A stretch of 46,306 bases of DNA from Actinomycetota bacterium (GCA_009886035.1 VFJN01000049.1:1-46306), one strand, 5' to 3'; shown: positions 1-9,379, counted from the stretch's first letter. Made by a program: numbers and translations. Notes: generated by a model not told the origin, from the letters alone.

Positions 1-112
1 CAAACGTGGGAGGGCCGGTCCGGCCGATCTCCCCAGGTAGACCGCACAGATGGATGGCCACCCCTGAGGCGCAAGCCGAGGGACAGAACCCCGCCTACAA
101 GCCGACTCATCT
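1..112 (+). ncRNA. rnpB: RNase P RNA, 3' portion (5' part lies outside the window)
   Basis: Matches the bacterial type A RNase P RNA 3' end: 'aggtagaccgcac..agatggatggcc..gggacagaaccccgcctacaagccgactcatct'. Followed by a terminator-like hairpin. Confidence 0.85.
79..109 (+). repeat. 31-bp direct repeat, left copy (attL-like)
   Basis: Identical to 2594-2624. Confidence 0.9.
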
Positions 113-116
113 CACC

Positions 117-158
117 GGGGTCTGGCCAGGATGAAAGTCCTGGTCAGGCCCCACTTTT
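117..158 (+). terminator. Rho-independent-like terminator after left rnpB copy
   Basis: Stem ggggtCTGGCCAGGA-tgaaag-TCCTGGTCAGgcccc followed by acttttc. Confidence 0.6.
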
Positions 159-206
159 CGCAGGACAGAACTCCACGATCCGCTGATCAGCAGGAGTCTT
201 GTCCCC

Positions 207-890
207 ATGAAGTCCACCACCGCCGACCGGAATACGGCACTCGCCGTTGAGTTCCTCGCCTGGCAGCAGAAGCGAAATCGGGCCTACAACACCCTCGTCG
301 TCTACACCGACGTACTGAACAAACTCCTGGCGTGGATCGGCGATACCCCGCTGGCGGTGGTGTCGACGACAACGTTGGAGCGGTTCGTCGAGCGGCCGAG
401 GGCACGTCGACGACCAGCCCATGCCCGAGGCCAGGTGATCGAGGGCGCACCGGCGACCCGGCGGCGAGACATCACCGTCATCCGCTCCTTCTACAAGTAC
501 CTAACCGAGCGCGGCTTGGTGGCGACCAATCCGGCCCTCCTACTAATCCCGCAGCAAGTCCACAACATCGCGCCCAAGGCCATCGACGACGCCCTCTGGC
601 GGGCTGTGTGGTGCCATAGGAGCCTCGACAGCACCGAACGGACGGTCCTGGCGCTCGGGTGCTTCTGCGGCCTTCGTCGTCAGGAACTCGTCGACCTCAC
701 CGCAAGCCACTTCGATCTGGGCGGCCATCATCTGGTGGAGTTCAAGCGGAAGGGAGGCAACAACGCATCGTTCCCCTATGGGTCAGCGATCCGCCTCATC
801 GCTGAACGACTCCCCCAACTCGTACCAGAGTATGATCCCGTCCGACGGAACCGGCGACAGAGGTGCATCAGTGACAACCGAACTCGTTGA
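207..890 (+). pseudogene. Tyrosine recombinase/integrase, truncated (N-terminal SAM-like domain and box I arginine only)
   Basis: N-terminal core-binding domain pattern and 'LGCFCGLRRQELVDL' box I; no HxxR box or catalytic Tyr before the stop. Confidence 0.75.
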
Positions 891-1563
891 GGCACTTAGG
901 GGACCAGCGAGTTTCGCTTGGGACATCGCCCGTACGAACTTCAGGGAACTCGTCAAGAAGAACGATGGTCGGCGAGCCTCCAAGCAGTTGACCTTCAGAG
1001 ATGTCGCACCCACCTACGGGGCCGTGTACGGCTCATTCGTGGCGTGTGCCAACGTGCTGCCCGAGGTCGAGGCGATTCTCGGGGTGCCGAAGGACATGGT
1101 GTTTCAGACGCTCGCGGAGGTTGTGACCTCCAACCCGATCACCTGGCTCAACATCGAGATTCCTCCCCGCCCCAATCTGGCGATCGACGCGTGTCGTTTC
1201 TCCTACCAGGCGTTGTGGGGTGCAACTTCCAAGGATCAGACCAGCGGCAACCTAAACCTGACAGAGGCGTGCGTGCCGATCGACGGCTCGGTAGGAACCA
1301 CCGTTGTGCTGGGTGGCGTCCTCGTTTGGCCAAACGTTCTGATCGCCGTCCGGGACTTCGCGGGCACCCTCGGCACCGAGCAGCAAATCAAACGACTCGC
1401 CGCAGAACAATCAGCCAGGTCAGCCGTCGCCCCCGGTCCCCCGACTTCCGAATCGACTTCGAACTTGGCTGACCAGATTCGAGAACTCGGCAAGTTGCGC
1501 GACGAGGGCCTCATCAGTGAGGCGGAGTTCGCTCAACAGAAGGCTCGCATCCTCGCCTCGTAG
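871..1563 (+). CDS. SHOCT domain-containing protein of unknown function
   Basis: C-terminus 'LADQIRELGKLRDEGLISEAEFAQQKARIL' is a SHOCT motif. Start uncertain (GTG 871, ATG 832 or ATG 778). Confidence 0.7.
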   Translation: MTTELVEALRGPASFAWDIARTNFRELVKKNDGRRASKQLTFRDVAPTYGAVYGSFVACANVLPEVEAILGVPKDMVFQTLAEVVTSNPITWLNIEIPPRPNLAIDACRFSYQALWGATSKDQTSGNLNLTEACVPIDGSVGTTVVLGGVLVWPNVLIAVRDFAGTLGTEQQIKRLAAEQSARSAVAPGPPTSESTSNLADQIRELGKLRDEGLISEAEFAQQKARILAS

Positions 1564-1581
1564 CCCTCTAGTGAGGAGTCA

Positions 1582-2022
1582 CTACTTGGACTTCCACGGC
1601 TTCCGCTCGCCCGCCAGGGGGTTGGCCATCATGGCGTTCTGCATGATGGCGGAGATGACCCACGGGTGATTGGCGTTGTAGGTCGCCATGTAGTGCCGAT
1701 ACCAGTCGGACGGAATCGAAAGACCCCGACGCGCTTTCGTCGTTGGCGCACCCGCACGCTTCGAACGGTCCATCGCACTTCTGGCAAGCACAACGACGAC
1801 GTTGTTCAGCATCGCCATAAGGGGCCGATCAGCCGGTCCCAGCGACGTGACGTTGGCCGTGAGCATCTCGCGATCATCCGTGTCGAGGGGCTGGCCCTGG
1901 CGCTCCGCCTCGACGCATACGGCCTCGATCATCCACTGTGCTGACTCGTCGGCTGTCATCGCTTCTCCTGTGGTTCCGTCGGATACTGCCGTCCACTGCC
2001 GCCAGGAGTGCATCGCGTCCAC
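1582..2022 (-). CDS. Hypothetical protein
   Basis: 146-aa ORF convergent to the SHOCT gene; no recognised family. Confidence 0.5.
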   Translation of the reverse strand: MDAMHSWRQWTAVSDGTTGEAMTADESAQWMIEAVCVEAERQGQPLDTDDREMLTANVTSLGPADRPLMAMLNNVVVVLARSAMDRSKRAGAPTTKARRGLSIPSDWYRHYMATYNANHPWVISAIMQNAMMANPLAGERKPWKSK

Positions 2023-2424
2023 GACCGCACCCCCCTAACTAACGCCTGCGCCGCCGTTTGGCCAACGCAGACATCGTGGCCGTCTCGGCCACTCTACGAG
2101 ATGGGGAGCGACACCTGCGGCGAGCCGTTCCGGACAACTTGTCCGAGGCTGTTGTTACCTTCGGCGCCGCGTCGGCTTGCAACACCGAAGGAGGTGCCCG
2201 GTGCCCGAAAGTGAGGTGCCCGGCACCCAATCGAATCCGATCCTGGACATTGCGTCCTTCGCCGCATCATTCGTCCTGTCGCTCTCTCGGACGAGTGTTC
2301 TGTACCCCCGCTGGGTTATCTTCCACAGTGTTCTGTCCCGCGAATCGGAGCCTCGGATCACCAATCATGGTGTTGTTCTGACCCATTCCATCTGACCCAC
2401 TGAGCGGCCCGCTGCACGGGTTTT

Positions 2425-2630
2425 CGCCCGTTGCGAAGCGCACCAGCAGTCGGAGCGATCCGGCTGGCTTGGCAACCCCCACCAGGAGCAAGGCCAAACA
2501 GAGGGCAGGGCTGCCCGTCCGCCCCTCGCAAGGGGGACCCTCAGGTAGGCCGCATAGATGGATGGTCACCGAACTGGATACCCGTAAGGGTCCAGGGACA
2601 GAACCCCGCCTACAAGCCGACTCACCGTCA
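2425..2630 (+). pseudogene. 5'-truncated RNase P RNA fragment (second rnpB 3' end)
   Basis: 'gcgaagcgcaccagcag..aacccccaccaggagcaaggccaaac..aggtaggccgcatagatggatggtc..gggacagaaccccgcctacaagccgactca' matches conserved rnpB blocks. The 5' core 'gaggaaagtccgggctcc' is absent upstream. Confidence 0.75.
2594..2624 (+). repeat. 31-bp direct repeat, right copy (attR-like)
   Basis: Identical to 79-109. Confidence 0.9.
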
Positions 2631-2798
2631 CCACCAGCCTGACGAGGGAAAACGCCTTGAGCACCTCGCCCTGGGATACGCCGAGGCACAGGAAGCTCCG
2701 CCAACTACCCACTCAGGTGTCCCGAGCCCTCCGGCAGATCCTAAGGTCAACCAGGGTCGGCTCGTCGCCCCCCGTGTTCTTCCTACCGCCTTCGAAAG

Positions 2799-3977
2799 AT
2801 GACCATGACCTTGTTCCCCGACTTCGCGATCGCCTGTGGCGAGGAGGGCTCGGATCCGACCGTCCTGCACGATGGCGCGGTCGTACGCGTGGACGAGTTC
2901 GCGGCGAGCGGCCATTTCGATCATCAAGACAATGACCTGGCGGCGGTACGCGACCTCGGGGTGAAGATCTGGCGCTACGGCATGCCCTGGCGCCTCACCG
3001 AACCTGAACCCGGCCGCTACGACTGGACGCTTTGGGATCACGCCCTTGAGTCGTGCTCCCGCCATGGGTTGGTGCCCGTGATCGATCTCTGCCACTTCGG
3101 GCTCCCCGACCACTACCAGGGGTTCTGCGACTCGGCCTGGGTAGAAGGCTTTGGCCGCTACGTCGATGCCTTCGTCGCTCGCTATCCCGACCCACTGTTT
3201 TTCACGCCGGTGAACGAGCCGATGATCACCGCGATGTCATCCGGGTTCCTCGGGGCCTGGAACGACCGGCGGACCTCGCGAGCCGACTACATGACCGCCC
3301 TGGCCCATGTGACCCTGGCCAACCTCGAGGCACTCGCCCGGATCAACGCCGATCGGCCCGCATGGTGGATCGGCGCCGAAGGCTTTGGCTGCCACATCGC
3401 GGTGACCCCCGACGACGAGCCCGCCGCCGAACAGGCACGGGCCCTCCAACAGCTCGTGTGGGACCTGCACTTTGGCGTAACCCCGCGGCCCGAGGTCGCC
3501 GACGTGGATCTCGTCGACCCGACGATCCTCGGGCGCATCGCCAGCCTCGCCGGTCCCACCGAACGGGTCGTGGCCGGGCATGACTTCTACCCCGTGAGCG
3601 TCACGGTCCACGGCCACCGGGCCGACCCGCTCACCATCGACGAACGCATCGCGGCCTACGAACGAGAAGCCACCGCCTGGTATGCGCGCTATCGACGCCC
3701 GTTCTGGGTGGCCGAGACCTCCAACCTCGGACTCGATGTCGCCGACGGTCCGGTCTGGCTCGACAAACTCGTGGCCGCGCTCGACCGCCTGCGCGCCAAC
3801 GGCCTCCCCGTGCACGGCCTGTGCTGGTACAGCCGGGGCGACCAGTACGACTGGCACACCATGTTGACCCGACCGGTCGGCGAGATCACCGAGGTCGGCC
3901 TCTTCGACGCCAGCCGCCGGGCCCGTCCCGTCGCCACCGCTTACGCCCGGCTGGCCGCCGAACGCTCAGCAGACTGA
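2799..3977 (+). CDS. Glycoside hydrolase family 1-like protein
   Basis: GH1-like fold signatures 'WRYGMPWRLTEPEPGRYDWTLWDHALESC' and 'FTPVNEP'. Confidence 0.7.
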   Translation: MTMTLFPDFAIACGEEGSDPTVLHDGAVVRVDEFAASGHFDHQDNDLAAVRDLGVKIWRYGMPWRLTEPEPGRYDWTLWDHALESCSRHGLVPVIDLCHFGLPDHYQGFCDSAWVEGFGRYVDAFVARYPDPLFFTPVNEPMITAMSSGFLGAWNDRRTSRADYMTALAHVTLANLEALARINADRPAWWIGAEGFGCHIAVTPDDEPAAEQARALQQLVWDLHFGVTPRPEVADVDLVDPTILGRIASLAGPTERVVAGHDFYPVSVTVHGHRADPLTIDERIAAYEREATAWYARYRRPFWVAETSNLGLDVADGPVWLDKLVAALDRLRANGLPVHGLCWYSRGDQYDWHTMLTRPVGEITEVGLFDASRRARPVATAYARLAAERSAD

Positions 3978-4126
3978 ATCCGCCGCGCTCGGATGCGGAT
4001 GATGACCAGCGTTGGCGGACGTCCTCAGCACGGCGCCAAACCGTCGACGGTCAGCGCGAGCCCTCGGGAGGACGGGTGGTAGGTGACCCCAAGATTCACA
4101 AATTCGTAGCGCCACCAAGAGGCCGC

Positions 4127-4169
4127 TCTGCTTCTCCCTCGCTTATGAGGAGAGCGAGGAAGAAGCAGA
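4127..4169. terminator. Long hairpin between convergent genes (possible bidirectional terminator)
   Basis: TCTGCTTCTCCCTCGCT / AGCGAGGAAGAAGCAGA, 17-bp stem with one mismatch, 9-nt loop. Confidence 0.5.
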
Positions 4170-4315
4170 AACGACGTGCCCTGAGGGTTGCCGATGACGC
4201 ACCCAGCCGCCAGAGTCGTTCGGCCTAATTTGGGGGTGGAGGGACCGGCCGCCGTTGAGACCGGCCTCGTGCGCCCCGTCCCCCCTTTGCCTAGGCGGGT
4301 GGGCCCCTGCGCTGA

Positions 4316-4891
4316 TCAGCGACCTTCCAAATGGGCCGTATCGTTGAACCCCTGGAGCGACACTCGGGGCGAGGTGGCCACCCTCGTAATGGAGGCCGGA
4401 GCCACGAACGATCGCCACGCCACATCGTCGCCCACCCCCAACGCCCAGGCCATGGCCGCCTTGATGGGCGATACGTGGGTGACCACCACCACATCCGAGC
4501 CCGCCGCCGACGCCGCGAGATCTTCCGCCGCCGCTCGCACCCGTACCCCTAGTTGGGCCAGGGATTCCCCTCCCCCGGGACGAAAGTTGATGTCGGCCTG
4601 CCAGGTGGCCCATACGGCCGGGGGAACCTCGGCGAGTGGGGTGCCATCGAGCGTGCCGTAATCCAACTCGATCCAGCGCTCATCGATCTCCACCGGAAGG
4701 CCAAAGACCGCCGCCGTCTCCTGCGCCCGTCGGAGAGGGCTCGCCACCACCCGGGCCACACCGGGAAGCGCCACCGCCAGGGCCGCAGCCTGGCGTTGCC
4801 CCAGGGCATCGAGGCCCGGATCGATCCGGCGCCCCTGCAAAAGCCCCGACGCGTTGGCCTCGGTGCGACCGTGACGAAGGATGATCAGCAT
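4316..4891 (-). CDS. Histidine phosphatase family protein
   Basis: 'MLIILRHGRTEANASGLLQGRR' RHG motif. Confidence 0.9.
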   Translation of the reverse strand: MLIILRHGRTEANASGLLQGRRIDPGLDALGQRQAAALAVALPGVARVVASPLRRAQETAAVFGLPVEIDERWIELDYGTLDGTPLAEVPPAVWATWQADINFRPGGGESLAQLGVRVRAAAEDLAASAAGSDVVVVTHVSPIKAAMAWALGVGDDVAWRSFVAPASITRVATSPRVSLQGFNDTAHLEGR

Positions 4892-4898
4892 GGGTCCT

Positions 4899-5390
4899 TC
4901 ACCACGGTGGAACGATGTCTCGGCCAACCTGACCGGAGCGCAGAAACACCCGCCGGCGCGCCGGTTCCTCCAGACGGAACCGGTGGTACCCCCAGGCACA
5001 GGCCGCCAACCCCACCAATTCAAACATCCCGTTCAGAGCCAACCCCCGGCCCCCCTCCGCCAGGGAAGCGGTCGACCACGCGCCGCCGAAGAACGGCCAC
5101 CAGAACGCCTGCGTGTCGGCCCAGGCCCCGTCGAGCACCAGATGAAGCAGCATCCCAATCGGCAGACCCAGCCAGCGCCGCTGTCGCCGCCGCTGGCCCC
5201 TCGCGCCCAGCATGACCACCACCAGCACGATGGCCGCCCCACTCAGGCTATGAGCCAGGCGCGGCCCCCCCAGAGGAACGTCGGCGAGGGGCACGATGCT
5301 GCCGAGGGCCACCAACCGATAGTCCACCGACGGGCTCCCAAAGACCGCCCACACAATGAGAATCGACGGGCCGACGAACCAGAACAGCAC
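4899..5390 (-). CDS. Membrane-bound metal-dependent hydrolase-like protein
   Basis: Hydrophobic segments with 'LADVPLGGPRLAHSLSGA' and 'GMLLHLVLDGAW'. GTG start overlaps the upstream gene stop region. Confidence 0.6.
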   Translation of the reverse strand: MLFWFVGPSILIVWAVFGSPSVDYRLVALGSIVPLADVPLGGPRLAHSLSGAAIVLVVVMLGARGQRRRQRRWLGLPIGMLLHLVLDGAWADTQAFWWPFFGGAWSTASLAEGGRGLALNGMFELVGLAACAWGYHRFRLEEPARRRVFLRSGQVGRDIVPPW

Positions 5391-5391
5391 G

Positions 5392-6105
5392 TCAGCGCGC
5401 CAGGAGGCGACCGCACTCCTCGCAGTGGGCCGTTTCATCAGGGGCAAGTTTCTTCAGGCGATCCACCTCGACCGCCGAGAGCCCGAGGTGACAACCGCCG
5501 CATGACCTCCCCACCAGTCGGGCGATCCCGATGCCGCCACCTTGGGTGCGCAGCGTCTCGTATTCCGTGATCAACTCCGCATCCACACCGCCGGATAGTT
5601 CAGCCCTCTCCGAGCGAAGCTGCCCCAGCTCGCGGTCGATGCTCACCTCGGCCTCAGCGATGGTGGCCCGCAACAACTCCGCCGCCTCATCACCGGCCAC
5701 CTGCGCATCGGCGAGACGAACCAGATCGGCGTCCAGCGGCTCGATCTGCTCCATGAGTTCGAGTTCCTGGTCTTCCAGTTGACTGATCCGCCGTTGGAGC
5801 GCCGCGATCTCCTCCTGCATCGCCTGCAACTCACGGGGATTGGTGACCGATCCGCTGTAGAGCGCCTTGTCGTGCTGGGCGGCCTTGTCGACCAGCGTGG
5901 CGATTCCATCCTCGAGGCGCTGCTGATCTCGGCCCAGGTCATGGCGGCGCCCCTCCACCTCCGCCGCCTCGCGCTCGATGGTCCCCAACGTCACCATCAC
6001 CTTGTCGAGTTCACCCCGGGCCGGCAGGGCAATTCGCCGGTGCACCGCCTGATCGATCTGGGTGTCGTGCTCCTGCACCGACAAGAGAATGTCCCAGCGA
6101 CTCAT
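5392..6105 (-). CDS. Zinc ribbon coiled-coil protein (C4-type, CT398-like)
   Basis: N-terminal coiled coil; 'SCGGCHLGLSAVEVDRLKKL..HCEECGRLL' zinc ribbon. Confidence 0.85.
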   Translation of the reverse strand: MSRWDILLSVQEHDTQIDQAVHRRIALPARGELDKVMVTLGTIEREAAEVEGRRHDLGRDQQRLEDGIATLVDKAAQHDKALYSGSVTNPRELQAMQEEIAALQRRISQLEDQELELMEQIEPLDADLVRLADAQVAGDEAAELLRATIAEAEVSIDRELGQLRSERAELSGGVDAELITEYETLRTQGGGIGIARLVGRSCGGCHLGLSAVEVDRLKKLAPDETAHCEECGRLLAR

Positions 6106-6146
6106 CGGTGCGGCTCGTTCATCACCCGCCATCCTCACACATGGCG

Positions 6147-8324
6147 CTACTCAATCTGTTCGGGGGGAAGCGGATCGCTCGTGGGAGGCGTGTCGGGGTC
6201 GTCGGGAGGGATGGTGCTCGAAGGAGGAGAGGTAGCCGGATCGGTGGGGATCGTGGGCAGACCGGGGCGAGCAGGCGGCCGGGACACACCGGTGCTGTAG
6301 CCCCCGCCACTGGCGTCGAACTGGCTATCCACCCGCAGATAGCGGCTCGATCGCGTGAACGGGGCGGCGTCGACAAAATCTTTCTCCGGGAGACCTTCGT
6401 GCCACGCCCGCATGTAGCGACCCCAGATCTCAGCCGGGTACGAACCCCCGGTGATACCAGTCCCCCCGATGCGCACCTCGAAGTTGTCCGCCGGTGAGCC
6501 GATCCACACCGCGGTAGCCATGTACGGGGTGAACCCCACAAACCAGCCGTTGCCAGCATTTTGAGCGGTCCCGGTTTTCCCCGCCGCGTGCTGGCCCGAG
6601 ATGCGCGCTTTCGTGCCGGTGCCGCCCTGCACATTTTTTTCGAGCACATCAGCCGCCAAACGGGCCGTCTGGGCGGAGGAGGCCCGCCGAGGATTGGGCG
6701 CGTGGGCCAGCACCACCTTGCCCGCCGGATCCTCTACCCGATCCACAAAGTACGGTGCGTTGTACATCCCATCGGCCGCGATGGCCGCCACCGCCGCCGC
6801 CATCTCAATCGGGTGCACCCCCTCGGTGCCCAGCGGTGTGGAGACGAAGCCCTCCAAGGGGGTGGTGATGCCCATCCGGCGGGCCTGCTCAACCACGTTG
6901 TCGATCCCCACGATCTGCCCCAGTCGGACGAAGGCACAGTTCGACGACCGCAGGGTTTGCGAGGTGATCGTGCCGCTCCCACCCCCGCTGTTGCCGAAGT
7001 TCTCCACCTTGTAGGGGTTGGGAACCATCCCGGGAATGTCCTTGAACGTGCAGGCGCCGCTGCCATTCACACTGTCGTTGGGGCTGTAGCCGTGCTCGAG
7101 AAGGGCCATGAGCACAAAGATCTTGAACGTTGAGCCACCCGAGCGCAGCCCCTGGGTGGCCACATCAAACTTGTCCTGATCAAAACCCGCACCACCCACC
7201 AGCGCCCGCACCGCCCCCGTACCCGGCTCCACCGATACCACCGCCGCCGTGGCGTTACGCGGGACCCCGGTTTCCGGATTGGGGGCGATCGGCACCACTC
7301 CCACCGGCGTGCCGGCCGGGGCCACCGCCTCCAACACCTCGTTGCGGGCGGTCAAGGCCAGCAACTGCGCCCGCGGCTCCAAAGTGGTGTAGATCTTCAA
7401 CCCGCCTCGAAATACCTGGTACTCCCGCTCGGCGGGGGTGGCGCCGAGTTGCGGGTCATCCAACAACTGCTGCTTGACCTTTTCGGCGAAGTAACCCTCG
7501 GTCGTCGGAAGGACCTGGTTGATCACCGTCGGCAGTGGTGTGGCCCCCAGATAGATCTGGTCGACGTCGGTCAAGCGGCCCACGGCCACCAGGCGACCCA
7601 GCGCAACCGACCGCCGGGCCTTGGCGTCCTCGGGATGGCGGATCGGATCGAAAGCGCTGGGATTAGCGATCATCCCCGCCAAGAGCGCCGACTGCCCGAT
7701 GTCGAGGTCGGCAACACCGACGCCAAAGTAGGTTTCCGCCCCGGCCTGCAACCCGTAGGCACCGTTGCCCAGATACACGGTGTTGAGGTACCGCTCGAGA
7801 ATCTCCTCCTTCGGCATGAGCTTTTCCAGCCTCCGAGCCAGCACGGCTTCGCGCGCTTTCCGGCCGATCGTCTGCTCGTTGCCATACTCCGACTTGATCA
7901 CCTGCTGGGTGATCGTCGAACCGCCCTGCACAACCCCTCCCGAGTCCACATCCCGCATGAAGGCCCGAAGGGTGGACCGGAGGTTCACCCCTGCATGGGC
8001 GAAGAACCCGGCATCTTCCACGGCGAGCACGGCCGTGATCGTGTCGGCCGGAATGGTGCTCAGCGCCACGGGCTGACGGTCTACTTCGGCCTGAAAGGTG
8101 GTGAGGAGGGAACCGTCGGAGGCGTAGACGTATGAGCGCTGATCCAGGGGGCTCAGCGAGATGTCCCTCGCCACCGACGAGGAGGCGTAACTCAGGTATT
8201 TGGCAGCCGGCAGCAGCGCCACAGCTACGCAGGCGAGCCCGAGGCCCGCCAGCGTAGTTATCAGAATGAAGCGGAGGAAAGGTCGCACAGGGAAGGTGAG
8301 GGTGGCCATCGGCGGATAAGCCAT
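6147..8324 (-). CDS. Penicillin-binding protein 1A-type transglycosylase/transpeptidase
   Basis: 'AVEDAGFFAHAGV', 'GGSTITQQVIK', 'SGGSTFKIFV', 'SSNCAF' and 'AAGKTGTAQN' motifs. Confidence 0.95.
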   Translation of the reverse strand: MAYPPMATLTFPVRPFLRFILITTLAGLGLACVAVALLPAAKYLSYASSSVARDISLSPLDQRSYVYASDGSLLTTFQAEVDRQPVALSTIPADTITAVLAVEDAGFFAHAGVNLRSTLRAFMRDVDSGGVVQGGSTITQQVIKSEYGNEQTIGRKAREAVLARRLEKLMPKEEILERYLNTVYLGNGAYGLQAGAETYFGVGVADLDIGQSALLAGMIANPSAFDPIRHPEDAKARRSVALGRLVAVGRLTDVDQIYLGATPLPTVINQVLPTTEGYFAEKVKQQLLDDPQLGATPAEREYQVFRGGLKIYTTLEPRAQLLALTARNEVLEAVAPAGTPVGVVPIAPNPETGVPRNATAAVVSVEPGTGAVRALVGGAGFDQDKFDVATQGLRSGGSTFKIFVLMALLEHGYSPNDSVNGSGACTFKDIPGMVPNPYKVENFGNSGGGSGTITSQTLRSSNCAFVRLGQIVGIDNVVEQARRMGITTPLEGFVSTPLGTEGVHPIEMAAAVAAIAADGMYNAPYFVDRVEDPAGKVVLAHAPNPRRASSAQTARLAADVLEKNVQGGTGTKARISGQHAAGKTGTAQNAGNGWFVGFTPYMATAVWIGSPADNFEVRIGGTGITGGSYPAEIWGRYMRAWHEGLPEKDFVDAAPFTRSSRYLRVDSQFDASGGGYSTGVSRPPARPGLPTIPTDPATSPPSSTIPPDDPDTPPTSDPLPPEQIE

Positions 8325-8443
8325 CGTACCTGTGCCCCCGCCCCCATCCCCGTCACCATCGGGCGATGGCGGGCGGCCATCAACGACGAGAGATCCTGCG
8401 GTGGACCGTCCCGGGTTTCTCCGGCCCCCGGTATCGTGTCCCG

Positions 8444-9379
8444 GTGGCCCACAATCGACGATTCCGCTTCGGCATTCAACTCAGCACCGCCTCCTCGGGG
8501 AGCGAATGGGCGGACGCGGCCCGCAAGGCCGAAGACCTCGGCTACTCCACCGTGTTCATGCCCGATCACTTCGGCGACCAGTTAGCCCCGGTGCCCGCGC
8601 TCATGGCCGCAGCTGACGCCACCACCGAACTTCGAATCGGTGCCTTGGTGTTCGACAACGACTACAAGCACCCCGTGGTGCTGGCCAAGGAACTCGCCAC
8701 CATGGACGTCCTCTCGGGCGGTCGGCTCGAAGTGGGCCTCGGGGCCGGATGGATGAAAAGCGACTACGACCAGGCCGGAATGGCCTACGACGCCCCCGGG
8801 GTTCGGGTTTCGCGCCTGGATGAAGGCATCGCCGTGGTCAAAGGCTGCTTTGCCCCCGGCCCCTTTTCCTTTCACGGCGAGCACTACACCATCACCGACT
8901 ACGACGGCTTCCCCAAGCCCACCCAAACACCCCCGCCGCTGATCATCGGGGGTGGCGCCCGACGCGTGCTGTCTATCGCCGCTCGCGAAGCGCAGATCGT
9001 GGGAATCAACCCGTCGATCCACAGCGGCGCCGTCGACGCCGCCGCGGCCCAGAACGGCGCATCGGAGGAAACCGACAAGAAGATCGGCTGGGTGAAGGAA
9101 GCCGCCGGCGACCGCTACGCCGACCTCGAGATCAACCTCCTCCAGTTCGCCGCCATCGTCACCGACGACCGAGAGGGCACCGCCGAGATCATGGCGCCCC
9201 TCTTTGGCCTCCCGGTCTCCGAACTCCACACCTACCCGCATGCGTGCATCGGAACCGTGGACGAGATCGTGGCCTCCCTCCAAGCCCGCCGGGACCGCTG
9301 GGATGCCTCCTACATCGTGTTCCAAGGCGACACGATGGAGGCGATGGCCCCCGTCGTGGCCAAACTTCGCGGCACCTGA
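8444..9379 (+). CDS. LLM class F420-dependent oxidoreductase
   Basis: 'FGIQLSTASSG..WADAARKAEDLGYSTVFMPDHFGDQ' and 'LSGGRLEVGLGAGW'. GTG start inferred. Confidence 0.85.
   Translation: MAHNRRFRFGIQLSTASSGSEWADAARKAEDLGYSTVFMPDHFGDQLAPVPALMAAADATTELRIGALVFDNDYKHPVVLAKELATMDVLSGGRLEVGLGAGWMKSDYDQAGMAYDAPGVRVSRLDEGIAVVKGCFAPGPFSFHGEHYTITDYDGFPKPTQTPPPLIIGGGARRVLSIAAREAQIVGINPSIHSGAVDAAAAQNGASEETDKKIGWVKEAAGDRYADLEINLLQFAAIVTDDREGTAEIMAPLFGLPVSELHTYPHACIGTVDEIVASLQARRDRWDASYIVFQGDTMEAMAPVVAKLRGT

Larger units (their letters stand above)
79..2624 (+). mobile_element. Putative degenerate integrative element inserted at the rnpB 3' end (attL/attR-like 31-bp direct repeats)
   Basis: Exact repeat agggacagaaccccgcctacaagccgactca at 79-109 and 2594-2624. 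Tyrosine recombinase ORF begins ~100 bp inside the left repeat. Confidence 0.65.

Noticed and set aside
4235-4250. GGTGGAGGGACCGGCC, resembling the 5' core of a SAM-I (S-box) riboswitch
   Set aside because: The remaining conserved S-box elements (GGCAACC, GGTGC, closing P1) do not follow in order on the same strand, and it is not in a gene leader.
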